DNA of 64,000 nucleotides, from contig SUZV01000007.1 of the NCBI GenBank assembly GCA_015059715.1, forward strand, positions 51,644-115,643. Reading direction: 5' to 3'. The position numbers were made by a program, and so were the translations under genes. This document shows positions 46,003 through 54,903 of this stretch, in pieces; the stretch's first letter is position 1; every line of letters begins with the position of its first letter. A model generated the notes under the pieces. It did not search any database. It had not been told where the DNA came from and was given only the letters and a program-made list of their open reading frames with translations. Origin of the DNA: Rikenellaceae bacterium (lineage in GTDB: Bacteria; Bacteroidota; Bacteroidia; Bacteroidales; Rikenellaceae).

Positions 46003-46389
46003 ATGAACAATAGCCTCATTATTGCAATAGACTTCGACGGCACCTGCGTAGAACACGACTACCCCGAAGTAGGTTTAGAGGTTGAAGGTGCTGTGGAGAC
46101 GCTACGAGAGTTGGTTAAGAGAGGTCACAAGTTGGTGCTCTTCACCATTCGCTCGGGCGAGAAGCTTGAGGCTGCTGTACGTTGGTTCAAGGAGCGTAAG
46201 ATTGAGTTGTGGGGGGTAAACAAGAACGAAGAGCAGCAGCGATGGTCTGAGTCACCCAAGGTATACGCAGACTACTACATCGATGACTCGGCATTAGGAT
46301 GTCCTGTGATGTTCATTGATGGTGTTCGCCGCCCTGTAGTCAACTGGGCCAAGGTGCGAAGTCTCCTCGAATACAACCGCATCCTCTAA
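46003..46389 (+). CDS. Small HAD-like phosphatase-family protein
   Basis: A 128-residue HAD-fold protein. The nucleophile motif DFDGTCVEHDYP places the two catalytic Asp at residues 10 and 12. FTIRSG is motif II, and YYIDDSALG supplies the acidic motif IV. There is no cap domain. It would hydrolyse a small phosphorylated metabolite, but the substrate cannot be named. It begins 2 bases after the tyrosine kinase stop, so it is almost certainly co-translated. A role in exopolysaccharide precursor metabolism or kinase control is an inference from this linkage. Confidence 0.85.
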   Translation: MNNSLIIAIDFDGTCVEHDYPEVGLEVEGAVETLRELVKRGHKLVLFTIRSGEKLEAAVRWFKERKIELWGVNKNEEQQRWSESPKVYADYYIDDSALGCPVMFIDGVRRPVVNWAKVRSLLEYNRIL

Positions 46390-46422
46390 AGGGGATAGAC
46401 TAAGCGATTGAGCGAATGGACA

Positions 46423-46580
46423 AAGCTAAGAGGCCTGAGCAAAGGGTGCTGAACAACATACGCAAACTAAGCTAAGTGGACTGGCAAAGGGGTTCGACGA
46501 CATAGGCGAACTAAGCCAAAGACCTAAGCAAAGGGAGCAGAACAGCATAGGCGAACTAAGCTAAGAGGCCTAAGCAACGT
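46423..46580. repeat. Imperfect tandem repeat, unit about 45 bp
   Basis: Units run 46423-46468, 46469-46512, 46513-46557 and a partial 46558-46580. Each starts AAGCTAAG or AAGCCAAAG and ends near CGCAAACT or GCGAACT. The units diverge by several bases and vary by 1-2 bases in length. Weaker similarity begins at about 46400. Confidence 0.8.
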
Positions 46581-46605
46581 AAATAGATATAGACTAAACA
46601 AAGAG

Positions 46606-46640
46606 ACTCGGATGGGTAATAACAATTACCACATCCGAGT
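46606..46640 (+). terminator. Terminator of the polysaccharide export operon
   Basis: Bases 46606-46620 pair with 46625-46640 (one bulge) around a 4-base loop, followed by TTCTTTTA. It is the first strong stop signal after the HAD gene and the repeats. Confidence 0.85.
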
Positions 46641-46753
46641 TTCTTTTACATCAGTCTTAATGACAGGGCACCTCTGGTACGATAGATTTTGTAAAATAGC
46701 AGTTAATTAACTCAACATGTATTAGCTTTCGTTTTATAATTCTTATTTAAAAT

Positions 46754-46767
46754 ACACCTTAGGGTGT
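46754..46767 (-). terminator. Weak terminator for the helix-hairpin-helix gene
   Basis: ACACC (46754-46758) and GGTGT (46763-46767) form a short stem with a 4-base loop. The minus strand then reads ATTTTAAAT. It is about 80 bases past the stop codon. Confidence 0.45.
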
Positions 46768-46847
46768 GCAAGGCATAGGCCTCTCACTTTTCAATGGCAG
46801 GGGTTTGGGTTGGAATATAAATACAATACCCCAATACCTACAAATCC

Positions 46848-47921
46848 CTAATACAAACTATCTTGGCCAAACTGAAGGTATGGAGCTATACGCTCGGCCT
46901 CCTCTCGATTAAACACCCGCGACTCAATCATCTCCTCTAACGACATGAAGTCACCCTTAAGCTCTCGGTGGTTAATAATGCGCCTAATCATACGATTTGT
47001 AAGGTAGGGATGCACCACCAGCTGCTCAAGTGGTACTCTATTAACATCCATCTTTACAACCTTCGTAGTATCGCACCACAGGTGAGTGGCAAAACGTGCG
47101 TAATTATCCTCTGTCACAACATCAAGCTCCAACACCTGACTTACGGAGTGATACCCTCCGAGCAGATGACGGTAACGAAGGATATGCTGCGCACTCTTGG
47201 GGCCTATACCCGAGAGTGCGACCAACGACAGTGAGTCTGCACTATTAATATCGATAACGAGAGGTTTTGGGCAAGGCTCGACGTAAGCTTGAGCTTCTCG
47301 CTCGGGAAAGATAATATATGGCTCAAGGAGCTTTGCCATATCGTCCGACACCGCATAACACTCATTAAACTCCTCAATAGAGCGGTAGCCACCGATAATC
47401 TCGCCATAGCGCAAGATAAGATTTGCTTGACGCAAGGAGAAACCCAACGTCGTAAGATATGCAGCCGAGGCTGTATCGATACGGAACTTTGTATATTCTA
47501 CCTGCTTATGTTGCCGTTGCTCTAACGTATCTCGCTTAGGCCTAATACGATACTCTTCTCCGATGACTATATAAGGCTCAATTACGGCATAGAGCGAGTC
47601 GGTAATACCATAACACAGGGCCACATCCTCCTTGATGCGATAGACCTTACCTGCCTCGCGCCAACGTATTATACTCACCGCCACCCTACGCTCGACACCT
47701 GCTGCGACCATCGCCATATAGTCATCCTCGTTGGGGTCAAACGGCTGTAGTGGCCTACATATAGGTGTTGTATCGCCCACGACAAGTAGGCTATCTGGCT
47801 CCTCTACGCTCTCGAACCCCACACCTCGCGGCTTAGCCAGCGCAAAGAGCAGGACGATGATAAGGATAAGCGGTATTAGCAGGAGTAGCTCCTTGCCATC
47901 TCTTCTGTCTCGACCAGCCAT
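46848..47921 (-). CDS. Membrane-anchored protein with four helix-hairpin-helix repeats
   Basis: A 357-residue protein with one N-terminal membrane helix (about 12-30) and then four tandem modules of about 60 residues, each with a helix-hairpin-helix of the ComEA type and a trailing YxSIEE- or YxSVSQ-like segment. The clearest is the third: INSADSLSLVALSGIGPKSA (about 225-245). The first module is degenerate. Related proteins bind DNA without sequence preference, for example in uptake. Here the domain would face the periplasm if the helix is a signal anchor. It begins 9 bases after the ubiD-family gene. Confidence 0.85.
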   Translation of the reverse strand: MAGRDRRDGKELLLLIPLILIIVLLFALAKPRGVGFESVEEPDSLLVVGDTTPICRPLQPFDPNEDDYMAMVAAGVERRVAVSIIRWREAGKVYRIKEDVALCYGITDSLYAVIEPYIVIGEEYRIRPKRDTLEQRQHKQVEYTKFRIDTASAAYLTTLGFSLRQANLILRYGEIIGGYRSIEEFNECYAVSDDMAKLLEPYIIFPEREAQAYVEPCPKPLVIDINSADSLSLVALSGIGPKSAQHILRYRHLLGGYHSVSQVLELDVVTEDNYARFATHLWCDTTKVVKMDVNRVPLEQLVVHPYLTNRMIRRIINHRELKGDFMSLEEMIESRVFNREEAERIAPYLQFGQDSLY

Positions 47922-47930
47922 AGCAATACC

Positions 47931-49775
47931 CTACCATTCGGCTCCGTCCGAGAGCCATAGTTTACGATATCTGCGTGAGGGTGACTCTATAAGCTCACCA
48001 AGGTCATACTCAGGCCACCTCGCATCGACATAGTGTATCGTATCGGGATGCGAAGTGACGACATTGGGAAAACGCTTAGGGTTGTCGCCATAGCCTGGGC
48101 GTTTCGAGCGGGCATCTATGATTATGGTGCTATTATATAGACGAATATCGCGCTTCGGGTCGGTATTGGCAGCTGCAAGCCACACCAAATCCTCGCTGCG
48201 CATACTACCTGCTGCACCTCTATCAAAGAGTAGGACAAAGCGCATATCCTCAAATCCATTCTTCGAGATGTAGGCCTCGACATCTACACTCTCGCGCCAC
48301 TCGCGCTCGGCATAAAGGATGAGCACACCCCAACGCTTTGAAAATTCTGTATTGAAGAGCTCGACACCACCTACTGGCTGGGCTGTGCGTGGCACACGAA
48401 ACTCCATAGGCTCGTCAAAATTCTCTATCTCGGTAAGGTCTATAGCCAACTTCGAGCCATAACCCGTACTCTTGGTGGCGTGGTCTAACACATCGAGGAT
48501 ACCATCTGCCCATATCAGGTCGCGGCGAGCATCTATGCGTGACAGCCTATCCATAACATCCTCCGAGGAGCGTATATTGCACTCTTGAGGGGCTATGACC
48601 ATATACTTATTAAACATCATCTGCCCTGCGCCCCACAGACCCTGTGCGACCTTGCTTGCCTGACCTAAGTATCGTTTGGCGATAGATACCAGCGCAATAT
48701 TATGGGCCGTACCCTCAATCGGCATATACAAGTCACGCACCTCGGGCTGTACAGCAAGGCGTATAGGGGCTAAGAAGATACGCTCTGTAGCTTTAGCAAT
48801 ATAGGCATCCTCCATAGGTGGCACGCCCACTATCGTTGCAGGGTAGATGGCATCGCGTCGCGAGGTGATAGCCTCGATATGGAAGCGTGGATATAGGTCC
48901 GTAAGCGAGTAGAAACCTGTGTGGTCACCAAAGGGTCCCTCCTCAACAAGAGGCTCCATAGGGTCGACATACCCCTCAAGGACAAAGTCGCAGTCGGCAG
49001 GAACCCACAGCTCATTGGTCAGACACTTAACCATCTTCACAGGCCTCTGGCGCAACATACCTGCAAGCAGCATCTCATCCATATTATCGGGCATGGGAGC
49101 TGTGGCCGAGTATATATACGCAGGGTCGCCACCCAACGCCACACTTACGGGCATACGCCTACCCAGACGCTTATATGCATCATAGTGACGTGCTCCTGTC
49201 TTATGACGATGCCAGTGCATTCCCGTAGTCGACTTGTCGAGGACCTGCATACGATACATACCCAAGTTGTGCGTGCCGCTCTCCGGATCGACAGTAGCCA
49301 CCATAGGCAAGGTGATAAATGGGCCTCCATCCGAGGGCCACGAGGTAAGGATTGGGAGTCTACGTAGGTCTACATCCTCACCACGCCATACTACCTGCTG
49401 GCACTCACCACGCGAGGCGGACCTTGTGGGAAACCACTGGGCGACATCCTTAAGCAGGGGCAGCATCTGCAACTTCTCCCAAAGTGAGCTCTTGGGCGAC
49501 ATAACGCCCGACACTAAAGAGTCTATACGCTTTGTTATGTCGTCGAGCGAGTCGACACCCAAGGCCATAGCCATACGCGCATCCGACCCCATCATATTCA
49601 TAAGCACTGGGTAGTCGGTACCTGTATTCTCGAAGAGGAGTGCCTTGCCACCACCCTCACTCTTGGATATACGGTCCGTAATCTCGCATATCTCAAGCTT
49701 AGGGTCTACCTTCGTCTTAATGCGTTGCAGCTGACCTGCGGTCTCTAACTTTGCTATATACTCTCTTAGTCTCAT
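47931..49775 (-). CDS. UbiD-family (de)carboxylase
   Basis: A 614-residue UbiD-fold enzyme. The family uses prenylated FMN to add or remove carboxyl groups on aromatic or unsaturated acids. The N-terminal segment with YPVLMNMMGSDARMA, the metal and cofactor region GMYRMQVLDKSTTGMHWH and EGPFGDHTGFYSL fit the family. The 614-residue length matches the subgroup often labelled menaquinone-biosynthesis decarboxylase. The exact substrate is not decided by the sequence. No UbiX-type flavin prenyltransferase is present in the window. It lies 9 bases after kdsD. Confidence 0.88.
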   Translation of the reverse strand: MRLREYIAKLETAGQLQRIKTKVDPKLEICEITDRISKSEGGGKALLFENTGTDYPVLMNMMGSDARMAMALGVDSLDDITKRIDSLVSGVMSPKSSLWEKLQMLPLLKDVAQWFPTRSASRGECQQVVWRGEDVDLRRLPILTSWPSDGGPFITLPMVATVDPESGTHNLGMYRMQVLDKSTTGMHWHRHKTGARHYDAYKRLGRRMPVSVALGGDPAYIYSATAPMPDNMDEMLLAGMLRQRPVKMVKCLTNELWVPADCDFVLEGYVDPMEPLVEEGPFGDHTGFYSLTDLYPRFHIEAITSRRDAIYPATIVGVPPMEDAYIAKATERIFLAPIRLAVQPEVRDLYMPIEGTAHNIALVSIAKRYLGQASKVAQGLWGAGQMMFNKYMVIAPQECNIRSSEDVMDRLSRIDARRDLIWADGILDVLDHATKSTGYGSKLAIDLTEIENFDEPMEFRVPRTAQPVGGVELFNTEFSKRWGVLILYAEREWRESVDVEAYISKNGFEDMRFVLLFDRGAAGSMRSEDLVWLAAANTDPKRDIRLYNSTIIIDARSKRPGYGDNPKRFPNVVTSHPDTIHYVDARWPEYDLGELIESPSRRYRKLWLSDGAEW

Positions 49776-49784
49776 CTCGACATA

Positions 49785-50408
49785 CTATTTTGATATCTCG
49801 CCAAGGCTTAGGCGACGCTCGATATATCCCCCTGGGTGGAGGTGGGCGAAGTTCTCGGCCTTAAAGCCTCGCGCCTGCATAAGTGCCGAGGCGATGGCAT
49901 CACCTAAGGCGAGCTGCGCCGTTGTAGAGCTTGTCGGCACGATGTCGATGATGCAATCCTCGCGCTCGACAGCGACATCTAAGTGAATATTGGCAAGCGA
50001 AGCTATAGGCGAGGTGTCACACCCTGTCATAGCTATAATCTTATTGCCATTATTGTGGGCATACTCAACAACTACAAGGGTCTCATCCGTTCTGCCTGAG
50101 TATGATAGTGCCACAACGACATCCTCCTTGGTTATTATACCCATATCGCCGTGCATAGCCTCGGCAGGGTGCAGAAAGAGCGTTGGGGTGCCTGTACTGG
50201 TCATCGTCGCGGTAATCTTGCGAGCTATAAGCCCCGACTTTCCCATTCCCGTAAATATCACCCTTCCACGACAGGCAAGTATAGCCTCTACGGCGGCGAT
50301 AAACCTCTCATCAAGACGCTCTCTAATCAGACCAAGTGCCGCAACCTCATTATCTATGGTCTGGCGAGCTACGTTCAATAGATTCTGCTGTTCTGTAGTC
50401 ATATCCAT
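49785..50408 (-). CDS. kdsD: Arabinose-5-phosphate isomerase, single SIS domain
   Basis: A 207-residue KpsF/GutQ-type sugar isomerase domain. GMGKSGLIARKITATMTSTG and HPAEAMHGDMGII are the typical active-site segments. E. coli KdsD (about 328 residues) carries two C-terminal CBS domains that are absent here. SIS-only enzymes are known in Bacteroides. It converts ribulose-5-phosphate to arabinose-5-phosphate, the first step toward Kdo in lipopolysaccharide. The downstream KdsA and KdsB functions are encoded immediately upstream in the same orientation, which supports this role over GutQ-like alternatives. Confidence 0.93.
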   Translation of the reverse strand: MDMTTEQQNLLNVARQTIDNEVAALGLIRERLDERFIAAVEAILACRGRVIFTGMGKSGLIARKITATMTSTGTPTLFLHPAEAMHGDMGIITKEDVVVALSYSGRTDETLVVVEYAHNNGNKIIAMTGCDTSPIASLANIHLDVAVEREDCIIDIVPTSSTTAQLALGDAIASALMQARGFKAENFAHLHPGGYIERRLSLGEISK

Positions 50409-50459
50409 GTTACTGTCTATAACAAAGTTTTATTTTGGTTCTTAATTTAGTTAGTTTCA

Positions 50460-51227
50460 TTACAATAGCGGACGCAATGTCTCTTCGAGCCTATCGAGCT
50501 CAAGGGTATTATCCTTGTCGCACATCGCCTCGTTAGGCGTGGGGTGTACCTCGAAGAAGTAGCCATTAGCACCGAAGGCCTTAGCGGCAAGTGCTATCGG
50601 CGCGATAAACTCGCTACGCCCTGCTGTACATCCATCACCAGCACCAGGACGCTGCAACGAGTGTGTACAATCCATAATCACCGTAGGGGCAAAGGCGTGC
50701 ATATCAAAGATATTGCGAAGGTCTACAACCAAATCGTTGTAGCCATACATATTGCCACGCTCCGTAAGCCATACCTCGCGAGCACCGCTCTCTATAGCCT
50801 TAAGGTAGGGGTGACGCATATCGCGCCCCGAAAGAAACTGCGCCTTTTTAATGTTGACTATACACCCACTGTGTGCCGCAGCCACGATAAGGTCGGTCTG
50901 GCGACACAAAAAAGCGGGTATCTGTATAATGTCAGCAACCGAGGCTACACGCTCGGCCTGCCACGCCTCGTGGATATCGGTAGTTATGCGCATACCATAG
51001 CGACGCTTCACCTCGCCAAGCAGCTCCAAGCCTCGCTCAATGCCCACACCTCGATACGAGTGTATCGAAGTGCGGTTAGCCTTGTCAAACGAGGCCTTAA
51101 AGATGATATCTACGCCGAGATTATGGCCAACAGCAGCGATACGCTCAGCAGTGCTAAACACCACATCGTCACGCTCGATGACACACAACCCAGCAATTAT
51201 TATCGGTTTAGTAGTTTTATTCTCCAT
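50460..51227 (-). CDS. kdsA: 3-deoxy-8-phosphooctulonate synthase
   Basis: A 255-residue aldolase-type enzyme that condenses phosphoenolpyruvate with arabinose-5-phosphate to Kdo-8-phosphate in the cytoplasm. FKASFDKANRTS, TDIHEAWQAE, IQIPAFLCRQTDL and MDCTHSLQRPG are the family's substrate- and metal-binding motifs. It is a little shorter than E. coli KdsA (284). The gene lies between kdsB and kdsD in a three-gene Kdo cluster, with a 51-base gap before kdsD. Confidence 0.96.
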   Translation of the reverse strand: MENKTTKPIIIAGLCVIERDDVVFSTAERIAAVGHNLGVDIIFKASFDKANRTSIHSYRGVGIERGLELLGEVKRRYGMRITTDIHEAWQAERVASVADIIQIPAFLCRQTDLIVAAAHSGCIVNIKKAQFLSGRDMRHPYLKAIESGAREVWLTERGNMYGYNDLVVDLRNIFDMHAFAPTVIMDCTHSLQRPGAGDGCTAGRSEFIAPIALAAKAFGANGYFFEVHPTPNEAMCDKDNTLELDRLEETLRPLL

Positions 51228-51245
51228 CTGTCGACTCTTTTTCTA

Positions 51246-52004
51246 TTAAGCCTCTATATGCAACTCCGCGAGCATCTTACGAGCAAGCTCCAGGTCCTCG
51301 GGCGTATCTATGCCTATACTCTTATGGTTAGTAACCCCTACGCCTATGGTGTATCCTCGCTCCAACCAGCGCAGCTGCTCCAGACTCTCGGCACACTCAA
51401 GCGGCGTAGGCTCCAGGTGCGTAACCTCGGTAAGCGTGGCTCGACGGAAAGCGTAGATGCCAACATGCTGATAGAAGGTGTGGCGTGCGCACCACTCGCC
51501 CTCGTCACAACCCCTGAGGTATGGTATTGGCGAGCGCGAGAAGTATAGAGCTCTACCCTCGGCAGTCATAGCTACCTTGACAACATTGGGGTTAAAGAGT
51601 GTCTCACCACCCGAGGTGATGGGCGTAGCCAACGTGGCAATATCTACGTTGGAGTGCTCCATAACGGAGATAAGCGTGCAGAGCTGCTCAGAGCTAACAA
51701 ATGGCTCGTCACCCTGTATATTGACCACAACATCGTAGCTGCCTCCGACCTTCTCTGCGGCCTCGGCACAACGCTCTGTGCCACAACGATGGCTTGCTGA
51801 TGTCATAACAACCTCACCGCCAAAGGCCTCAACAGCCGCAGCTATACGGCTATCGTCGGTAGCCACCACCACCCTATCGAAAACGCTCCTTGCTGCACTA
51901 TATACCCACTCGATAATGCACTTACGGCCAAGCACCGCTAAGGGCTTGGCCGGAAAACGTGTCGAGGCGTATCGCGCAGGGATTATCGCTAAGACTTTCA
52001 TCAC
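51246..52004 (-). CDS. kdsB: 3-deoxy-manno-octulosonate cytidylyltransferase
   Basis: A 252-residue nucleotidyltransferase that activates Kdo with CTP to CMP-Kdo. The opening IPARYASTRFPAKPLAVLG is the CTP-binding signature, and VVNIQGDEPFV provides the metal-binding Asp. The length matches E. coli KdsB (248). It lies 20 bases after lon and 18 bases before kdsA. The same transcript may therefore feed both protein quality control and lipopolysaccharide synthesis. Confidence 0.96.
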   Translation of the reverse strand: MMKVLAIIPARYASTRFPAKPLAVLGRKCIIEWVYSAARSVFDRVVVATDDSRIAAAVEAFGGEVVMTSASHRCGTERCAEAAEKVGGSYDVVVNIQGDEPFVSSEQLCTLISVMEHSNVDIATLATPITSGGETLFNPNVVKVAMTAEGRALYFSRSPIPYLRGCDEGEWCARHTFYQHVGIYAFRRATLTEVTHLEPTPLECAESLEQLRWLERGYTIGVGVTNHKSIGIDTPEDLELARKMLAELHIEA

Positions 52005-52024
52005 TTAATTCTTTACCGCTAAGA

Positions 52025-54445
52025 CTATTGCTTAAGTGCTAAATCAAGCACCTCGCTGTTGGTTCTTACATAATGGAACGTTAGACCCTCGATATAGTTA
52101 GCCTTAATCTCCTCAATATCCTTGCGATTCTCCTCCGAGAGGATTATCGTGGTGATACCAGCACGCTTAGCAGCCAATATCTTCTCGCGTATGCCACCTA
52201 CGGCTGTAACCCTGCCACGCAACGTGGTCTCACCAGTCATAGCGATACGCTCCTTAACCTCGCGGCCCGTATATGTCGATACTATAGAGGTCACCATCGT
52301 AATACCTGCCGAAGGGCCATCCTTGGGCACCGCACCCTCGGGCACGTGGATATTCAAATCCCACTCCTCGAACATCTTACGCTCAATGCCCAGCTCCTCG
52401 TAGTGGGCCATAACCCACTCATGGGCTATCGTTGCCGACTCCTTCATCACATCACCAAGGTTACCCGTGAGCGTGAGCTTACCCTTACCTGGCGTTAGTA
52501 GCGACTCGATATAGAGGATATCGCCACCCACCTGCGTCCAGGCCAGGCCTGTAACTACACCGCGCATTCCTGCAATATCGTAACGGTCGTTACGGAAGAG
52601 TGGCTTGCCGAGTATAGGCTCAAGCATATCGGCCTGCAGCTGTGGCTTAACCTCCTCGTCAAAGGCGATAGCCTTGGCAACGTTACGTGCAATCTTTGCG
52701 ATGCTCTTGTCCAGGCCTCGCACACCCGACTCGCGCGTGTAGTCCTCGATGATGCGCACTATGGCCTCATCGCTGAAGCTGAGCTTATCCTCCGAAATAC
52801 CGTGAGCCTCGCGCTGCTTGGCCACAAGGTGCTGCTGGGCAATATGCACCTTATCCTCGAGGATATAGCCAGGGATGTTTATCATCTCCATACGGTCACG
52901 CAGAGCGGCCGAGATATTCTCGATATTGTTTGCCGTAGCTATAAACAACACCTTCGAGAGGTCATACTCGGTATCCAAGTAGTTATCGTGGAACGTTGTA
53001 TTCTGCTCCGGGTCGAGAACTTCGAGCAACGCACTCGATGGGTCGCCATGATTCGAGCGCGACACCTTGTCAATCTCATCGAGGATAATCACTGGGTTTG
53101 ACGCGCCACAACGCTTGATAGTCTCGATGATACGTCCTGGCATAGCACCGATATATGTCTTGCGGTGGCCACGAATCTCCGACTCGTCGTGCAGACCACC
53201 GAGCGAGATACGCCCAAATTTACGTCCCATAGCCTCGGCTACCGACTTACCCAACGATGTCTTACCAACTCCTGGAGGGCCGTATAGACACAATATAGGC
53301 GACTTAAGGTCACCCTTGAGCTTTATCACTGCCAAGTGCTCAAGCAGACGCTCCTTAACCTCGTCGAGGCCGAAGTGGTCCTTATCAAGCTGCTCCTTGA
53401 CCACCTTGAGGTCAAGACGATCCTCGGTCACCTCCTCCCAAGGCAGGTCGAGCATAAGCTGTAGGTAGTTGAGCTGCACCGAGTACTCGGCAACCGCAGG
53501 GTTAAGACGCTCAAGACGCTGCACCTCCTTCTCGAAGAGCTCTGCTGTAGCTGCCGACCACTTTTTACCCTTGGCCGACTCGCGCAGACGCTCAACATCG
53601 GCATCCATACCATCGCCAAGCTCCTCCTGAATGGCACGCATCTGCTGCTGTAGGTAGTAATCCTTCTGCTGCTTATCGATATCCTGCTTCACACGATTCT
53701 GGATATCGTTCTTAAGCTCAGCGAGCTGCTGCTCGCGCACCAATATCTCAAGCAGACGACGCGAGCGAGCCAGTAGACCTGGAGCCTCGAGCAGGTGCTG
53801 ACGGTCATCATCCGTAAGCTCCATATTCGAGCATATAAAGTTGATTATAGCTCTATTCGAGTCGAGGTTCTTAATGGCAAAGGCCGCCTCCTTAGGCATT
53901 GATGGCGAGATGTTGATAATATTCAGAGCCACCTCCTTTATCGAGTCTACCAACGCCGTAAACTCAGCATTTTTGGGGTCGGGCGTTGTATCCTGTATAG
54001 GCGTTACCGTAGCCTTGAAGTAGGGCTGTGTCGAGAGGTACTCCCCCACCTCTATCTTCTCCAGACCTGTGAGTATCACCGTAAGGTTGCCATTAGGCAT
54101 CTCCAATATCTTGAGTATACGTGCCGATGTACCCACCTTATGCATATCGTTAGGCTGAGGGTCCTCAACCGAGCCGTCAATCTGTAGCACAGCACCCAGC
54201 AGGCCATCACCAGCCTCAACGGCACGTACCAAAGCTATAGACTTTGCACGGCCTACGGTAATAGGGGTTACCGAGCCAGGGAATATCACAGAGCTGCGCA
54301 GCGTGAGTATGGGCAACACCTCTGGTAGCGACACCTCCTCGATGCTATCGTCGCCACCCGAGATTATAGGTATCACCTGATGCTTACCATCGAAGAGTTC
54401 AGGCACCAACCCCATCTCATCTAATTCATTCTTTTTCTTACTCAT
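52025..54445 (-). CDS. lon: ATP-dependent protease Lon
   Basis: An 806-residue Lon protease. The N-terminal substrate-binding domain (about 40-240) and a coiled linker precede the AAA+ module with Walker A GPPGVGKTS. The C-terminal serine protease domain has the Ser712-Lys755 dyad (KDGPSAGIT and GGIREKI). It degrades misfolded and short-lived regulatory proteins in the cytoplasm. It is the first gene of a minus-strand run that includes the Kdo genes. The strongest promoter is TACCTTTG at 54573-54580. A second -7-like TAAATTTG lies 8 bases before the start. Confidence 0.97.
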   Translation of the reverse strand: MSKKKNELDEMGLVPELFDGKHQVIPIISGGDDSIEEVSLPEVLPILTLRSSVIFPGSVTPITVGRAKSIALVRAVEAGDGLLGAVLQIDGSVEDPQPNDMHKVGTSARILKILEMPNGNLTVILTGLEKIEVGEYLSTQPYFKATVTPIQDTTPDPKNAEFTALVDSIKEVALNIINISPSMPKEAAFAIKNLDSNRAIINFICSNMELTDDDRQHLLEAPGLLARSRRLLEILVREQQLAELKNDIQNRVKQDIDKQQKDYYLQQQMRAIQEELGDGMDADVERLRESAKGKKWSAATAELFEKEVQRLERLNPAVAEYSVQLNYLQLMLDLPWEEVTEDRLDLKVVKEQLDKDHFGLDEVKERLLEHLAVIKLKGDLKSPILCLYGPPGVGKTSLGKSVAEAMGRKFGRISLGGLHDESEIRGHRKTYIGAMPGRIIETIKRCGASNPVIILDEIDKVSRSNHGDPSSALLEVLDPEQNTTFHDNYLDTEYDLSKVLFIATANNIENISAALRDRMEMINIPGYILEDKVHIAQQHLVAKQREAHGISEDKLSFSDEAIVRIIEDYTRESGVRGLDKSIAKIARNVAKAIAFDEEVKPQLQADMLEPILGKPLFRNDRYDIAGMRGVVTGLAWTQVGGDILYIESLLTPGKGKLTLTGNLGDVMKESATIAHEWVMAHYEELGIERKMFEEWDLNIHVPEGAVPKDGPSAGITMVTSIVSTYTGREVKERIAMTGETTLRGRVTAVGGIREKILAAKRAGITTIILSEENRKDIEEIKANYIEGLTFHYVRTNSEVLDLALKQ

Positions 54446-54572
54446 ATACTAATCAAATTTAAACCCTTATTAATTGCGCTCTTGCCTTTTACAGAGGTCA
54501 TTCGCATTTTAAATCTATCATTTGCCATACCAAACACCTCAGAATATCCAGCAAGTCACTAAACAAACGTAG

Positions 54573-54580
54573 CAAAGGTA
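54573..54580 (-). promoter_or_regulatory. Probable lon promoter (-7 element)
   Basis: TACCTTTG on the minus strand is the commonest form of the Bacteroidota -7 element. The implied leader is about 120 bases. A heat-shock-type element was not recognized. Confidence 0.6.
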
Positions 54581-54845
54581 ATCATTATTTCTATGAAATA
54601 ATCGATATTTGACTAAATATTTATAAAAAGTTATTAACATTCCACCTCACCCACTACACCTCTTTATCAAAACAGCTACAGATACTATGAGCAATTAGCA
54701 GAATTGCCGACCATCAATTAATGGCAATACTTAGGCGGTGACGCTGGATAATAAGACCTATAACAAGCCACTTAAATCACACACATCGAGTGGCAGCGAG
54801 GGGTCAAGGAGCACTATATCCGATATCATAACACCCCAATATAAC

Positions 54846-54876
54846 AACGCCCCACAGGAGCAACCTGCGAGGCGTT
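54846..54876 (-). terminator. Terminator-like hairpin after manC
   Basis: AACGCC (54846-54851) pairs with GGCGTT (54871-54876), and CAGG (54855-54858) pairs with CCTG (54864-54867) inside it. The minus strand has GTTATATTG after the stem and no long T-tract, so termination may be partial. Confidence 0.5.
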
Positions 54877-54903
54877 ATCATATCCTACACCACATGGCAT
54901 AGC

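Larger units (their letters stand above)
46390..46847. other. Gene-free stretch with tandem repeats and two terminators
   Basis: After the HAD gene there are about three and a half 45-base repeats, a plus-strand terminator (46606-46640) and a weaker minus-strand hairpin (46754-46767) for the convergent helix-hairpin-helix gene. No ORF is supported in the remaining AT-rich part. Confidence 0.8.
54446..54903. other. Gene-free stretch between manC and lon
   Basis: This stretch holds the lon promoter region on its left and, on its right, a terminator-like hairpin for manC. Between them is another inverted repeat, GCCACT (54777-54782) with AGTGGC (54799-54804). No ORF or known RNA was recognized. 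Confidence 0.75.

Noticed and set aside
46423..46580. CRISPR array
   Set aside because: Whole units of about 45 bases are similar end to end. There are no unique spacers and no cas genes.
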